Source of the DNA: Macrostomum hystrix
Taxonomy: Eukaryota > Platyhelminthes > Macrostomidae
Direction of reading: 5' to 3'
Length of the DNA: 64,000 nucleotides
Assembly (NCBI GenBank): GCA_950097015.1
Contig: CATNEN010000001.1
Location: 22,931,501-22,995,500, forward strand
The notes under the pieces: model-generated
Database searches by the model: none
What the model saw: the letters and a program-made list of their open reading frames with translations, nothing else
What the model was told of the DNA's origin: nothing
Shown: positions 26,501 to 38,700 of the stretch, piece after piece
How positions within the stretch are numbered: the stretch's first letter is position 1
Layout: each line of letters begins with the position of its first letter
Made by a program: the position numbers and the translations under genes

Positions 26501-29500
26501 TGATCACGGACTACTTCACATACCCACATCTATATATTTTTTCTGCATCTCCCGATCGCCATGAAAATCCAGAACGTGGGCTAAAATATTCCGCACTAAA
26601 CCTATGAAACAACTTCCAGAATAAAAAACATCGGAATCGTAGAGATTCATTTATTAGCTTCTGGGTGCTGGTGGCAAGAACTACCAATAGTGACAAAAAA
26701 TTTCTGCTCATAAAATTTTACCATCTACTATTGTTAATATATATATTTTGATTATATTGCCCGTGTTATATATTTGAACTGATATGGATTAGCCATTGAG
26801 GTTTACACAGAGCAATGTTACTTGTCTTTGTCACCAAGGTCTTCCACAAGAATCGCTGAATATCGTGCCGATGTTGATGCTGATGTCGGACAGCTTTGAA
26901 TAAGTTTCATCGCTACGCTACCTCGGGCCGTCTATCGGCTAGGTTTGCCAAATTCCAAGGCTCATTCTATTTCAGGTGACAAGACCACAGGAAGACAATG
27001 CTGCAGGACGGATCGGCGGACCACTGACCCGCGCGATCAGCTGTGGGCCTACAGAGGTTATCGAAATGGGCGACCCTCGCCTCCCCTTTGTGTCCATGGA
27101 CCACCCTGGAGCTAAGTCAAGTAAACCGTTCGTATAACCAAAAACATATATTCCTGCTCCTTCTTCTGAACCCCAAGTATTTTAAATACTACATTAATTT
27201 TAACAATATTGCTTACCACAATTAGGTTGATCTTGAGCGCAACAATGACCACCTGGAGTCGCAAATCGACTATATTTGAATGCCCGTCGCTCACTGTCAG
27301 GCCCACGTAGTCCGTTGTGACGCGAGTTGAACCCATCTCAGTGGCCAACGAGGCGTGCTTGTATCGAATCCGGCCGTCTATCAGGTCCTGCTGGGTGAAC
27401 TGGTTCAGCTGAGCCCCTCTCAGGTCTACCACGCGACCGTACAGCGGCTTCTGAGCCACGGAGTACACAATCTGACTCGGTGGCGCCCGAGAGGACACAA
27501 CCAGCAGGGAGCTCTCGCCAATGGCAGACTCGGAGTGCTGAAGCACTCGAACCACCTGGTTGCGCCGGATCATTAGGCTCCTCTGCTGATCAGTGACAAC
27601 CATGCGCATCGCTAAAGTCTCAGCCACCGATAAAGCATTGCTGCTGAAAACTAGCCTGAAGGCCATGCTATCCACTTCATGAGTTCGACCATTATGACTG
27701 TAAACAACTTTCCCATCGATAATATCTTGATAAGTGATGTTTGGGCTGACTGGTCGGTTGTTCTCCTGATAAAGCAGTTGGCCATTTACGGGAGCGGCCG
27801 AGACAGTCAGGTAAATACTCTGTGGTTCCATGTCCAAATTTGATATCAGTGAGAAAGTCAAGACACTTGGACCAGCGAATATGGCTTGTAACTGGTTTGA
27901 CTGAAGCCTCACAAAGGGCCTTGACACGTTGACAATGAGTGACTCATTGCTCTGACGTCGAATACCGTCATCAACGCTGAACTGTAGAGCTTGCTCAGAG
28001 ACGGAGACAAACTGCGGCAATGGCGAGTGTACAAAATAGATCTGCTTCATCAACACCTGCTTCTGAGCAAACGATGTCACTTTCACGCTTCTACTGGCAT
28101 CAAGAAAATAGCCGATTTTCATTTGTTCGTCGATAAAGTGAAACACAACCTCGTGAGGATCAGTACCTGTGTCTGCGTCTTTAAAGCTGATTACATCCTG
28201 AGTGACCAGCCTGCGCTGTCTGGTAGCCACAAGAAGAACATTTTTCCCCACACGAACAGGTGGATTGTCGTTCACTAACTGAATGCTGATATTAAACTGA
28301 CCTTTGATGCTTGACTGGGTTCTCCAGAACTCACTTTCCAGTGACCTGCCACCAGGCTTGATTTCGAATTCAAATGAATCATTTGAACTTTCCGAGTCAT
28401 CATGCTGATACATAACGAGACCATCGTCGAGGTTTCTGCCGGAGACAATGCTAACGTCACGTTGAACTATCTCCTGCCTGGCATTGATCAGGTGCAATCC
28501 GCCGTGACGCGGCCTGGAAACAACCAGGAGGCTGTACGATGATCCACCGGAAGATGGAAACTGAATTGACAACTGACGGCTTGAAATCACCGCTCGCCCG
28601 CCCTCGGTCACTCCATCCAGGCCGTTATTGATGAGTCGAGGCCCGGCTGCTAATGAACGAGAAGGTCGGTAGATCGTGTTGAATTCGAAGGGTCCGGATG
28701 ATGCTTGAAATGCTTCGACTGTGAAGGCGAATGAATCATTCTTTGATGCGTCTCGCTGGCCCGTGTAATTGTAGAAAATAGAGCCTACGTCAATGTCAAA
28801 TTGTGTGAAAATAGATCCCACACCAAACGTTATTTTATCAGAGGAGCGACTTAGCAGGCCATGAAGGGGCACAGATCGCAGAATATATCGAACATTGGTC
28901 GACGGAACGTCGCCTGAAGATACATCGACGCTTGCTGTAAACCGTAGGTTGCTTCTAGTCAGCGGCTGATAAGTGTCCTCAGGCCCGAAGAGCTCCAAAA
29001 CACGATTTACTAACCCGGAGATCCGAGGCGCCGACAAAGTCAGGCGAATGTCGAAGACGAAGCGCTGACTGGCGCAACGACCGTTGGGCAGGCAGACATC
29101 AAACTCGAATCTATCTCTCGTAGATGTGGGGGCGCCTGCTGAAATTCTTAGCTTGACTCTAGTTGCGTTGACGTCAGATTGGGTGAAGCCATCCACTTCC
29201 TGACAACGGCTTTGGCAAAGAACAACATTGCCAAATCTCGGCTTCGTAAGCAATTTATAACGCAACTCGGGAGCCATTGCCTGCGAAGCTAAATTGGACC
29301 AAGACAACAGGTTATCAGAGGTAATGTTACTTGTCGAATCCACTGGAATCCACAGAGCGGTGTTTCTCAAAAGAGTAATGTTCAAATCGATAATCTCGAA
29401 TTCCAAGCTGACTTCTGGGGAGGCCTCACGACCGTCCGAGACGCTCACCAGGACTCGAACATTCGGCGCGCCAAAGTTGTGAAACTCGATCCGGCGATTC

Positions 29501-32083
29501 TGCACGTCTAGGTGGGTGAAGTTAAATAGAGGGTCTCGACTGACACTGCGCTTTACGAAATGTCCACCAGCCGTTCCCGCTGTGTACCGAATAATCCAGT
29601 GAAGCTCTTCTGGCCTGTTATCACCGTCTTGTACAGTAAAGTGATTCCGTGTGATTAGCAGCCGATCATTCCTCAGCATTCTAAGCCGTATTCCGGATGG
29701 AAACTTAGCAATGGGCCGATCATTTTCTGGAGCGACATAAAAGTTCAAGTCAAAGCCCTTGGCGTCATCGATTTCCGTGTAGCGAAACTCCGGTGGTAGG
29801 CGCTCTAATGGAGCCATGAGTTGCACAACAATCTCCGCATTGTCTGTAATTTCTTCTGAGCCATCGTGAACGTACTGAACTCGGCCCTGCTGTAAGTCGG
29901 CCAGAGTAAACTGGTCCTTCTCTCTCCTGTGCTCAACGTTTACCTGTAAGTGGCCACGCCGCGGCCTTGTTCTTACAGTGAATAGCACCTGACCAGCCTC
30001 CAGACCGTGCTGGGCGAAGTCAAACAGGAAGCGAATATGACGCTCCGTGAGGGTTACCTGACCGCCTTCACGGAGATTGACAGTCGTGACAATGAAGTAC
30101 TCGCTGCGATCAGTCTCGACTGTACCTGGAGCCTTTCGGCAAAGTCGTTCGTCGCTGTAGGTGCATCGACAGACAAAGTCGACTCGATTGACTTCTTCGC
30201 ACTGGGCTCCCGGTATGCACGGATCATCAGTACACGGATAAGGCCACTGGCACTTGGATTTGACATTATGCGTCACCTCTACATTGTCGAAGGTGAGCTG
30301 CAGTCGCGAGTTTAGCTGAATGTCTTGCACGCAGCCCTCGATGGCCAAACCGCTTCTGCTAGGAAACAGCAGATGAGCGTTGGGCTCCTCATAGAAGCTC
30401 ACGCCTCCGAACGATATGGAGTCTTTTAGATTGAGAGCCAGATCCGTGTCCAAGAACTGCTTCTCCATGATACCATCGACTGTCAGCAGAATCTGGCGCT
30501 CGAGAAGGGCCACCGTGATCATGTGCCAGCGGCCATCATTAAAGCGACGAGTAGCCAAATAGATCCGTACTGGTATGCCGCTGTTTATCGATTTAACAAC
30601 CAGACTTAGAATGCCAAATTTCGTGAGCTCCAGGTAAAAATACGATCTTACTCGCTCGGATGAGGTAAATAAAACCACGCCTTCATTACTGCGCGTTTTC
30701 AGCTGAAACGATACGTTGAACCGGCCTGCCTGTAGCTCCCTCTGTGGCCTGAAAATCGCGTAGCTGCTGCCCTGAGCGACCTCCTGGAAGCTAAAGGCAT
30801 CTGTTGGCAGAGCTTGAAATTCTGCAGCGCAGGACCAGTCGGTCTTGTGAGTGACAGCCCCACTGTCCAGCAGGTTGCTTGTCACGTTGAATATCTCGTA
30901 CCTGTTGAACTTCACGTGCCGTAGGCAGCCACGGAAGTGTGTAGCTCCCCTCGCGGCCAAGTAGGTGTGCAACCTGACATCGCCGGACGGCACGCCACCC
31001 AAGCAGACGCTGTGAATGCTCAGCTCAACATACGGCGATGTCACTAAGCCGTTTGTTGTCAGCGAATCGACGTGAAGAGCGAGCTCGCCACCCGTCTTAC
31101 TGAAAGTCACCGAGTGCCACTGGCGATCGTTGAGACTCTTCTGTCTACTCACTAGCAGAGGCGTCCCCGCGCCAGCCACCGTGTTGAGGCTGACCTGCAG
31201 CTCGCCGCGGACAATTTCTATCACCAGGAAGCTCACGTCCCCGTAAGCGGCTAGCAGGGTGCCATTCTCCTGCTGCGACATGAACTGCAGCATCACTCGG
31301 GTGTGGGTGCCCCGGTCGCGCAGACTAACGCTCATGTAGCTCTCGCCGTAGAAGGATACTGTGGCAGGTTAAATTGGGTACAAATATTACAGTCTGTCAA
31401 TCTCTTTTTTTCCTTTCAGTTGTAGTAACGGCAACTTTTTTATAACGCAGTGACGGTATACGCAATTGGTTTGAAATAATTGAATATAATTGAAAAGCAA
31501 TCGAAAAATTGAAATAATTGAATATTTTATTTTCTATATAATGATTATAAAAACTTTTTGTGCGTTATATTGTTATCCTAATGATTATATATATTTTCGT
31601 ACTTTTTTCTTGTAATAATACTCCCGTAATACTTAATTACGAAGGAAAAAATTGTTTGTACACAAAGGAAATTTTCAGAATAAAAAAAATAAATTATAAG
31701 AAAATTGTTCTACAATACAATAAAATTTCTAAAATAAAAAGCATATCTTAATACTTTATTATATGTTTAATAATATGTCTTTTTATTATTTTATATATAA
31801 CTGCTAATTAAAAATTAATAAATTTCAGCTACTATGCAGTTGTGTCTTTAATAAATTGTTAAATTTATCTGCTAAAGCTAAATTAAACTAGAAATAAAAA
31901 AATTTGAAAATCTAAGTTACATGCAGAAAACAAACGATTTATTGATTTTAAAAAGTTTACACCTTAATTGTAACACCTCAAGTCAATTGATGAATAGAAA
32001 GATCTGCACTTACCATCCAACCCAACTGCATCCTGGACGACCAGAAGACACAGAAAAATACTACACAGTTTGATAGCAACCAT
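13411..32083 (-). CDS. CSPG4-like: NG2/CSPG4 (kon-tiki)-type transmembrane chondroitin sulfate proteoglycan
   Basis: Exons in coding order: 32014-32083, 27217-31358, 26242-26334, 22223-22386, 21797-21908, 16916-17225, 14675-16334, 13411-14572. All are GT-AG with matching phases; the sum is 7713 nt, encoding 2570 aa (vertebrate NG2 is of similar size). Signal peptide (MVAIKLCSIFLCLLVV), two LamG domains (about 25-200 and 210-380), an EGF-like six-Cys segment (CTDDPCIPGAQCEE...), then CSPG repeats. I count 15 of the typical FTQxDLxxGxVxYxH cores, the NG2 number. One TM at about 2295-2318 (LILVCGVVLLAAILLVLV), a cytosolic tail of about 250 residues, and C-terminal T-W-L fitting a class I PDZ ligand. 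Family role: cell-surface matrix receptor in muscle, glia or epithelia. FRAS/FREM proteins also have CSPG repeats but lack the N-terminal LamG pair. Confidence 0.93.
16600..16893 (-). repeat. SINE-B, minus orientation, in a CSPG4 intron
   Basis: Shares with 22493-22790 and 47800-48130 the blocks catcatttggtgacattgg, gaggaggcaattctgac, atcgtcaggcagtgtacac, aaaccttctctccgcag, and tcgagctcaggtaccttagtgcgag. The tRNA-like promoter end lies at the right (16820-16885). Length is about 290 bp. Confidence 0.78.
17336..17400 (-). repeat. SINE-B fragment
   Basis: Short piece with gcatcatttggtatctgtg and tgactttctcatcgtcaggca, internal to the SINE-B family. Just upstream (in gene direction) of the CSPG4 exon at 16916-17225. 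Confidence 0.5.
17401..20656 (-). other. Large CSPG4 intron, mostly featureless
   Basis: Intron sequence between exons 21797-21908 and 16916-17225. Apart from a (CTG)10 run at 20491-20520 and the minisatellite that follows, I see no exon, RNA gene or known element. Confidence 0.55.
20491..20520 (+). repeat. (CTG)10 microsatellite
   Basis: Uninterrupted ten-unit CTG run (CAG on the CSPG4-sense strand) inside a CSPG4 intron. Confidence 0.95.
20657..21784 (+). repeat. 19-bp minisatellite, about 59 copies
   Basis: Unit gttagacagatccttccct, with variants at one or two sites (agctcc, aggtcc, ttatatg, ttcactg, catatcc). Runs about 1.13 kb with very even unit length. Its right edge is about 12 nt from the splice donor of the CSPG4 exon at 21797, so the intron begins almost at once with repeat. 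Each unit holds the imperfect palindrome ctgttagacag. Confidence 0.97.
22493..22790 (-). repeat. SINE-B, minus orientation, in a CSPG4 intron
   Basis: Full-looking copy: aatcatttggtgacactagac, gaggaggcaattctgccc, tctcatcgtcaggcagtgta, cgccgcagaatcgagctgag and cgcgttaacgtgccactgac. On the minus strand the right end has a tRNA-like head with gttaacgcg and a B-box-like tcgattc. Confidence 0.78.
22791..26241 (-). other. CSPG4 intron, remainder
   Basis: Intron between exons 26242-26334 and 22223-22386. ORFs on both strands here (for example 24498-25013) have no recognisable protein character. Nothing supported beyond the GT run. Confidence 0.55.
23461..23486 (+). repeat. (GT)n microsatellite
   Basis: (GT)13, then an interrupted continuation (ctgtgtgtgtttg), in the 22387-26241 CSPG4 intron. 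Confidence 0.9.
26368..26499 (+). pseudogene. Relic C-terminus of a non-LTR retrotransposon reverse transcriptase
   Basis: A 44-codon frame ending TGA reads INAFVMTINGHGYLP, then CHFCEHDNEDSEYFVSHC: the Cx2C...HxxxC zinc knuckle and ED-EYFVSHCP pattern found at the C-terminus of LINE polyproteins. No RT core upstream; the fragment is directly next to the CSPG4 exon 26242-26334 and on the opposite strand. Called from motif resemblance only. Confidence 0.6.
26510..26660 (-). mobile_element. Fragment of Tc1/mariner-like transposon 3' region
   Basis: On the minus strand: ccgatgttttttattctgg, aagttgtttcat, attttagcccacgttctgga, ttttcatggcgat. The same string of blocks occurs at 39610-39720, 56375-56540 and 61948-62110. 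It is non-coding and truncated. Confidence 0.7.
26661..27216 (-). other. CSPG4 intron remainder
   Basis: Intron between exons 27217-31358 and 26242-26334. AT-rich; no further feature seen. Confidence 0.5.
31359..32013 (-). other. First CSPG4 intron, AT-rich
   Basis: 655-bp intron from CATCC|gtaagt-type donor (plus-strand acttac at 32008-32013) to the acceptor at 31359. Strikingly AT-rich from about 31480 to 31930. No element identified. Confidence 0.6.
32014..32083 (-). CDS. CSPG4-like: CSPG4 first coding exon (signal peptide)
   Basis: Too short for ordinary ORF calling. ATG (32083 down to 32081) opens MVAIKLCSIFLCLLVVQDAV, a textbook signal peptide, then a donor GGATG|gtaagt in phase 1. 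It joins exactly to the acceptor ccacag|TATCC at 31358 to continue VSFYGESYMSV, the start of the first LamG domain. This fixes the start of the gene. Confidence 0.85.
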
Positions 32084-32703
32084 ATTACATGATTGATGTC
32101 GATGAAGCGACTGACTATGGTTTGTCAATCCACAGTATTTGCTATAAACAACCTGCCTAATACAAATTCAATCGGTGAATTTAAACAGCGGTAAAAAGTT
32201 CATGAAGAGTCTAATAGTATTAGAATAGTTTTAGTACTAAGGCATATACTAAAACAGATTCCAACTTGACAAAAATTCAAAGTGTATATTTGTGGCTTTT
32301 TAAAGCTTGTTTCGCAAAGTTTATAATCTATATTTGTTTTACTAATTACTTACGATTCGCGTCGTTTCCATTTTTAACTTCGGTTGCGATTGGTCCATTT
32401 TCTTCTATGGTTTTTTGAGACCCTGCTCTGTCCGTTTTTTAGCTATTTGAATTTTTTGCTGCATTCACAGCGCAAGTTTCTTCTAGAATTTTCACAGGGT
32501 CGAATAAATATACTGAATAAGTCAGGAACTTATTTCCGACGTAAAACAACAAAGGTTAAATCTGCTTAATCTCTAAAGCGTTTATTTGCAATGTTTACCC
32601 GAATTCATATACCTTAGCATTAAAATTTTCGTCTTGCGATTTTTCAAGACGACTGAGAGAAGGTAGAACAAAGTCTCATTGCCTCAGTTTTCAAACTGTT
32701 TAG
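32084..32703. promoter_or_regulatory. Divergent intergenic region between CSPG4 and the Slp gene
   Basis: Only 620 bp separate the two outward-facing start codons, so both genes' 5' UTRs and probably promoters lie here. No TATA box stands out. The Slp ATG is immediately preceded by the acceptor-like ttttcaaactgtttag, suggesting either a 5' UTR intron or a trans-splice acceptor. Confidence 0.5.
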
Positions 32704-35700
32704 ATGCAGACTACTGGCGATGAATCAGCTGGACTCGATGATGACGAGACAGATTTCATCACTATTCGTTTTCTGTCGCAACAGGAGCCGGAGACCGTCG
32801 TCAGGGTCAAACAGCGAGGTGATAAGAGCACCAGAAGGTTGGAAAAGGAGAAATTAAGGTAAGTTTCTAGTCCACGTCAAGACAAAGCTATTGATACGCA
32901 TGAATTTGAGCCTCTTTGCGGGCTCTATTGGAGCCAAAGACCAAAAATGCTATTTTTAGTACTCTGGTCTTGATTTAGAGTCAGACAAGACATGTCCTGT
33001 CTGCTTGATCGATATATTTTAACAAGCAAACTCCTCAAAGCGCGCATCGCTCAAATCGTCCTCGACAGGCAACAGCGAGCAAGGAAGAAAGACGAGCTGC
33101 TTGGGCAAGAAGACACTCCGCACTCTTCGATGTCATCGCTAAGCCAGTCCTTCTCAAGGTAAGCGAACTCATTTAGGAGCCAGTAAGCCAACTTGACTGG
33201 CGAATTATGCTTGTAGGCCTAATTAGCCGGTTACACGGGGCGGGAGCTAACGATGTGGGCTAACGAATGCACTTGAACAGAATGCAGATTAGCAAATGAG
33301 GCTGTGCTCAGTCGCTGCTTCTTCTGTTGATCTACCTCTTCCACCTTTCGCATTATACCAAAGCATTCATTATACATACACGAAAGAGCTCAATAGGGGC
33401 TAAACAAAAGTCAGACCAAAGAATCAGTTGCATGACTGCCAAATCTCCAGTTTTCCCACAGTAGATGCCACAGGCCGGGGCCCAAGGCGACTAAATTTAG
33501 AAGGCTGGCTCTTTGCGTTCCCCCAATCTCACTGGCGAGTGTGTTTTCTTGCTGCTCTCCAAAAGTCGATAATGGGGAGGCGAAGGACGGCCAGAAGGCC
33601 TTGGAAGGGCGAACAGAGAAATTCAGAAGGCCACAAGCACACGCATGTCCCTCTGAGTGGAGAGAGAGAGAGAAGACACGCAGAGAAAAGGGGCAAATGG
33701 CTAGTTCTGCTGCTAGCTGCTGCTAGAAATGGTATTGCTGAAGCCGCGGCCCCAGATCGATGGAAGAATGAAGAGCTGTCATTAGCTTGTTCCCTCCCTC
33801 CTGTAGATAAGGAATCCCGGCATGCCAGAGAGGATTCTGCTAATTGGAATGTGAGAAGGTCGCTAGAGAGCTAGGCAAATTAAATTTAACTGATTCGTTA
33901 AAAAAAGTCAGTCTAATCCTTCTAGTGGCACTCGAAACTTTTCGAAAACGATTTTTAGAGATTCTAAGATGATTCTACTTTTTGGGGGACTTCAAAGAGG
34001 GCAATGAGAGAAATTTCGACCTGTTTGAGCTCGTAGTCATGCGGTCGAGCTTCGGAATTCTGATCGAAAGAGGTCCGGGAGTTCGAATCTTTTGGGGAGA
34101 CAATTTGAGTCATTGAGCAAGATACTAAATTCTCAAGTGTTTCAGTTCACACAGCTGTAAAAATAGGTATCGGCATTTGCTGGGGTGGGTCTCCCAGTCC
34201 ACGGACTGAACGGCTGTACACTACGTACAGTGCTAAAGTTGTCCAGCCAATTCAAGTACCATAGTACAGAGTGTACTCGTAATATTGAACAGGTTGTAAA
34301 GTGAATAGCATTTTATAATTTCCCACTTGTTGAACTCATCAGGTTCACTGAGTATTCATAAGCATGAATATATTAGCCAGTTATGAGCAGACATCCTACG
34401 TGAGAACTTGGGTGAGGGAGCCCGCGTGATGCGACGACCACCGGTGCAAGCCTGTTACCCAGACGTATCATATTTTTCAATAATCGTAAAAAAATGCATG
34501 CACATCAGCTCAACTCAGTGGGTCGTTGATCCAGCATCGCTGGGAGGGATGCAGCAAAAAACTTGCCTGACGAATAAACCTCATCTAAGTTTGATAGCTG
34601 AAAGCCTGCAGAGGTTTGTAGGGCCGGCGTGGCTTGGTTAGCCTCCCCACCGACTGTCACCACCATGCGTGGCTGTATCTGAATAAATAATTTATCCCCT
34701 CAACCAGGGCTTGTCCTCCAGTACCATCTGAGAAGGTGCCGGAGCTTGGCCAGCAGCCACTCACAATGCCATTCTTGCAGCGTATCTGTCGCATCGACCC
34801 CCCAGCCTCTCCCCCATCTCTTTCCGGCCACTGAAAGTGTACACCCTGCATGGTCAGTGTTTTTTCTCTCTTGGGGGGGATTCATAAGACCCCAATGCCC
34901 CCCGTAGAAATTTTCATTCCCTGGTCGGTTGTGTGGTCCAAAATGTGCGGCACATTTTTAATAGTTATTTGGTTAGTAAATCATTTACTAAATAATAGCT
35001 TAGAAATATCATATGGACTGGGCCACATCTTTGCAATGTGCCCAATGCGTTTATCCCTTCTCTTACCCTCCTATTTAGTAGGGAAGCCACACGCCCTGGT
35101 GGCAGCCCGCCTGCCAGACCCAGTTTGAAGCTTTTATTCAATTTTTTAAAGTATGCTGCCTAATGTAGCAGGGCTGGGGCGAGGCTGAGGGGGGAATTGA
35201 GACGAGGGGAGTTGGAAAGCTGGCCGAAGGAAATTGAGAAGCTTGACTGTGGCGCAAGTATACGAGGCCAAGCACGAGGATTGAAATCCTGTCAGCGCGA
35301 GTCCCATCTTCTCAGATGGCGCATCTGAGTATAGTTTGAGCACTGACGTTGAAATTCAACGACTGACAAATGGCGAGAGAACCGTTACAGAAATAATAAG
35401 AGTGCACCGAAAATGCATTAAAAAATTGAGAGCAAAACTGCCAAGCGCATCGGAATCCGTTTGTACTTTTACTTCGAGGATAGATATTCAAATAAGAAGA
35501 TAAAAAGATAATACTCATGTAGGCTATGTACAGATTTTCAGTCCGTGGACTTGTGAGGCCGTCACACCAACCCTAATATCTACGCCAGCTTGTGCTGCTA
35601 CCTACTTTACCTACCTACCTTGCTGAACTGCATTACTAAGAAATTAATTTTCCTGCTCAACGACACAAACTGCTTTCGATCCCATGACCTCACGGTTGCT

Positions 35701-38700
35701 CTAATAGCTAGGCAATGTCCATCCCTCATTTGAAAATAAAACTTTCCAGACATTGCCTAATAAAAAACATTTCAAGGTCTCATTGGGATTACAGCTGCAA
35801 AGAAATTGCAAGTGGTAACAATACAGCCAAAGTTGTGAGTTCAGCTCACACGCTTGACCTGTACTGATACTTCAGGCTTCCAAGGTTAACCCGCTGCCTT
35901 TCTTTTCTTACTCTCTCGCCCTGTCCCACGCGCACACACAATGAGCTTCTCACCCTCCTGGCAATACTTTTTTCCCCAATGCAATGTCCAAAGAGGCTGG
36001 AGCTGCAATTCCTTCGCACCGCCTGGGCGCCATAAAGCATTTGATCATCTACATCGACGGTCCATAGGGAGGCTCGAGTCGGTGGGCAAGATTGAGCACA
36101 CTGAGAAAGATGGGGAAATGGGGTGCTGAGGGATCCGGAGTGGAATGGGATTTGGGGACCTTGGAACGAGCAGTGCGCTGATTGCCTTCACCACCCCAGG
36201 ACTGCATCTCCGACACCCTCAGTGGGCAGTCGAGTCAGCCCCCACCATCACAGTAGGGCCTTCAATCTTCCGTAGACCCGCTAGTTTCTAGAAATAGATT
36301 TCTCATTAACTAAATGTGTCCTCCTGTGCTCTAATGTCTGACTGCGCTTCATACTTGATTGATCGATGGCGGTGTTATCCAGGAAACGAGTTTCAATGTG
36401 TTGTATTTAAGTTTGACATCAAATGGAACCAAACGGATGCTTAAAGACTGAAATCCATATTTATTTTCATCGCAGGCTACCAGATATTCCATCAGGCAGT
36501 TGGCTGAACTTGAGAAGACTCAACAGCGCCCTGTTGAGCAGCTCGGAGAGTGTGGCCACAGTGGCCGAGCAGCCGCAGCCTCAGCAACAGCAGCAGCAGC
36601 AGGATTTTTTCAGCACGCTATTTGACAAGCTTTCCGGTGAGAACTCTTATCAGATAGGGGAAGCTTTCTACAATGTTAATGTATTGGAAACACTTTTGGA
36701 GGACACAATCTAGACTAGAAAATGTAGCTAAGTGCAGTTCTTCTGATCTTAATCTAGTCAGAGCTCGAGTAGGTTACTTGCCACGGAGAGGCTAGACAAA
36801 GCTGGCTTTCTGCCTTGAAAAAGAAGCATTTTCCTTTCTTTGCGTGAAGCTGGTCTTTTGATCCGCCGAATGAGTTACTGGCTTCACGTGTTCTCGTGTT
36901 CATCATAGTTCTCACGTAGGTCTCCTTTCATCTGAAATGTGACTTTAAGGCTCTCTGTGACGCAGAAAGTTAAAGGATCTTTGACTGGCTAGTAACGAAT
37001 TTCCATAATAATTTCATGTGTTGTTTATGTTCAACATGTATTGTATTGCCTCGCTTAGTTACGGTTATCATGTTTCCGGCTTCGAGACACAATGAATGAT
37101 TCTTCAGACTATCGTTCTGTCATCGGATCATTCAGTTTATCAGTCTGTCATTGGATCATTCAGTTTATCAGTCTGTCATCGGATCATTCAGTTTATCAGT
37201 CTGTCATTGGATCATTCAGTTTATCAGTCTGTCATCGGATCATTCAGTTTATCAACCTGTCATCGGATCATTCAGTTTATCAGTCTGTCATTGGATCATT
37301 CAGTTTATCAGTCTGTCATCGGATCATTCAGTTTATCAGTCTGTCATCGGATCATTCAGTTTATCAACCTGTCATCGGATCATTCAGTTTATCAGTCTGT
37401 CATCGGATCATTCAGTTTATCAACCTGTCATCGGATCATTCAGTTTATCAACCTGTCATCGGATCATTCAGTTTATCAGTCTGTCATTGGATCATTCAGT
37501 TTATCAACCTGTCATCGGATCATTCAGTTTATCAGTCTGTCATTGGATCATTCAGTTTATCAACCTGTCATCGGATCATTCAGTTTATCAACCTGTCATC
37601 GGATCATTCAGTTTATCAACCTGTCATCGGATCATTCAGTTTATCAGTCTGTCATCGGATCATTCAGTTTATCAGTCTGTCATGAGCCAGTAGCTTGTTC
37701 CTCTTAGACGTCTCTGAATCAAGTTGCAATGTCTCAGAGACCATGTTTTCGACCGGACCCGACAGGCAGTCTGACGGCCGTGACGGAGACACCGGAGGAG
37801 CTCTCCCAGGAACATCAGGAGCGCGACCAGGCGCTGCTAACCTACTCAATTTATCAGGTCTCAACCCGACGCTTCAAGGACAGTCCGCCGCCTCCGGTTG
37901 CCTCTTCGCCCACTGATCCCAACTGCAGACGAAGACAGCGTCGTCGGCGACGGCGACACCCACCCGGACACCGGAGCCAGCAGGCGAATCGAGTCGATGA
38001 AGTTGAGCAGGACGGCACCGCGGCTTCCGAGTCCGAGTACAGCGAGTGCGGCGAGTTCGACGCGACAGACGATGAGGAGAGACCGCGCAGTGGTGCAGCG
38101 TCTGGCGCGGAGGGCGAAAGAGCCGAGACACCAGGTGAGGGGGAAAACAACCTCTGACAACTCGACGCTAACCCCAGAACAGCTGCTTGTCGCGGTTCCT
38201 AAATCACTAATCACACATTCCAGGGACTTGAAGCAATATCCCAGGGCACATTTGTCATTCGACCGTTGATTGATTATTCTTTGTTTTACTAGAAATCGAT
38301 AAAGATAAAAATAAGTTGGTTGTAGCCTAGTCGCTAGACATTCGGACTCCTGACTTCAGGGATGGTGGTTCGATTTCCGACTCAACTGGAACAGTTATGT
38401 ATCCTTTAGCTAGACATTTAACTCAGCATTGCTTCAGTTCACTCAGCTGTTTAATGGGAACTCATTGGTTTGGGTAGTTAAAGGCGTGGAAATAGTTAAC
38501 GATATGTTTGTGGAAAATTAACTTAAGATGCTTAATTACTGAATTGTCACGGAAGTACTCTTTTGAGCGCAAAAGAAGTTAAAAATAAGAAAAAGGCAAT
38601 GAATATTAACCCAAAAAATAAAAAAACGAATGCACGGTTATGTTTTGTGAATTATTGAAGTAACTTTCGTTCATGTATGGCTACCTTGGTCGCAGGACTG

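Larger units (their letters stand above)
33159..36475 (+). other. Slp intron 2
   Basis: 3.3-kb intron holding SINE-A copies at 34028-34222 (plus) and 35524-35720 (minus). The ORFs at 33428-33874 and others show no protein resemblance. Confidence 0.6.

Noticed and set aside
33428-33874. 148-aa plus ORF in Slp intron 2
   Set aside because: Arg/Lys-rich low-complexity sequence without a phase-compatible acceptor and donor; not needed for the Slp frame.
37092-37707. Three overlapping plus-strand ORFs of 180-203 aa
   Set aside because: A 28-bp repeat lacking stop codons makes all three frames open with the same cycling sequence. It lies in a Slp intron.
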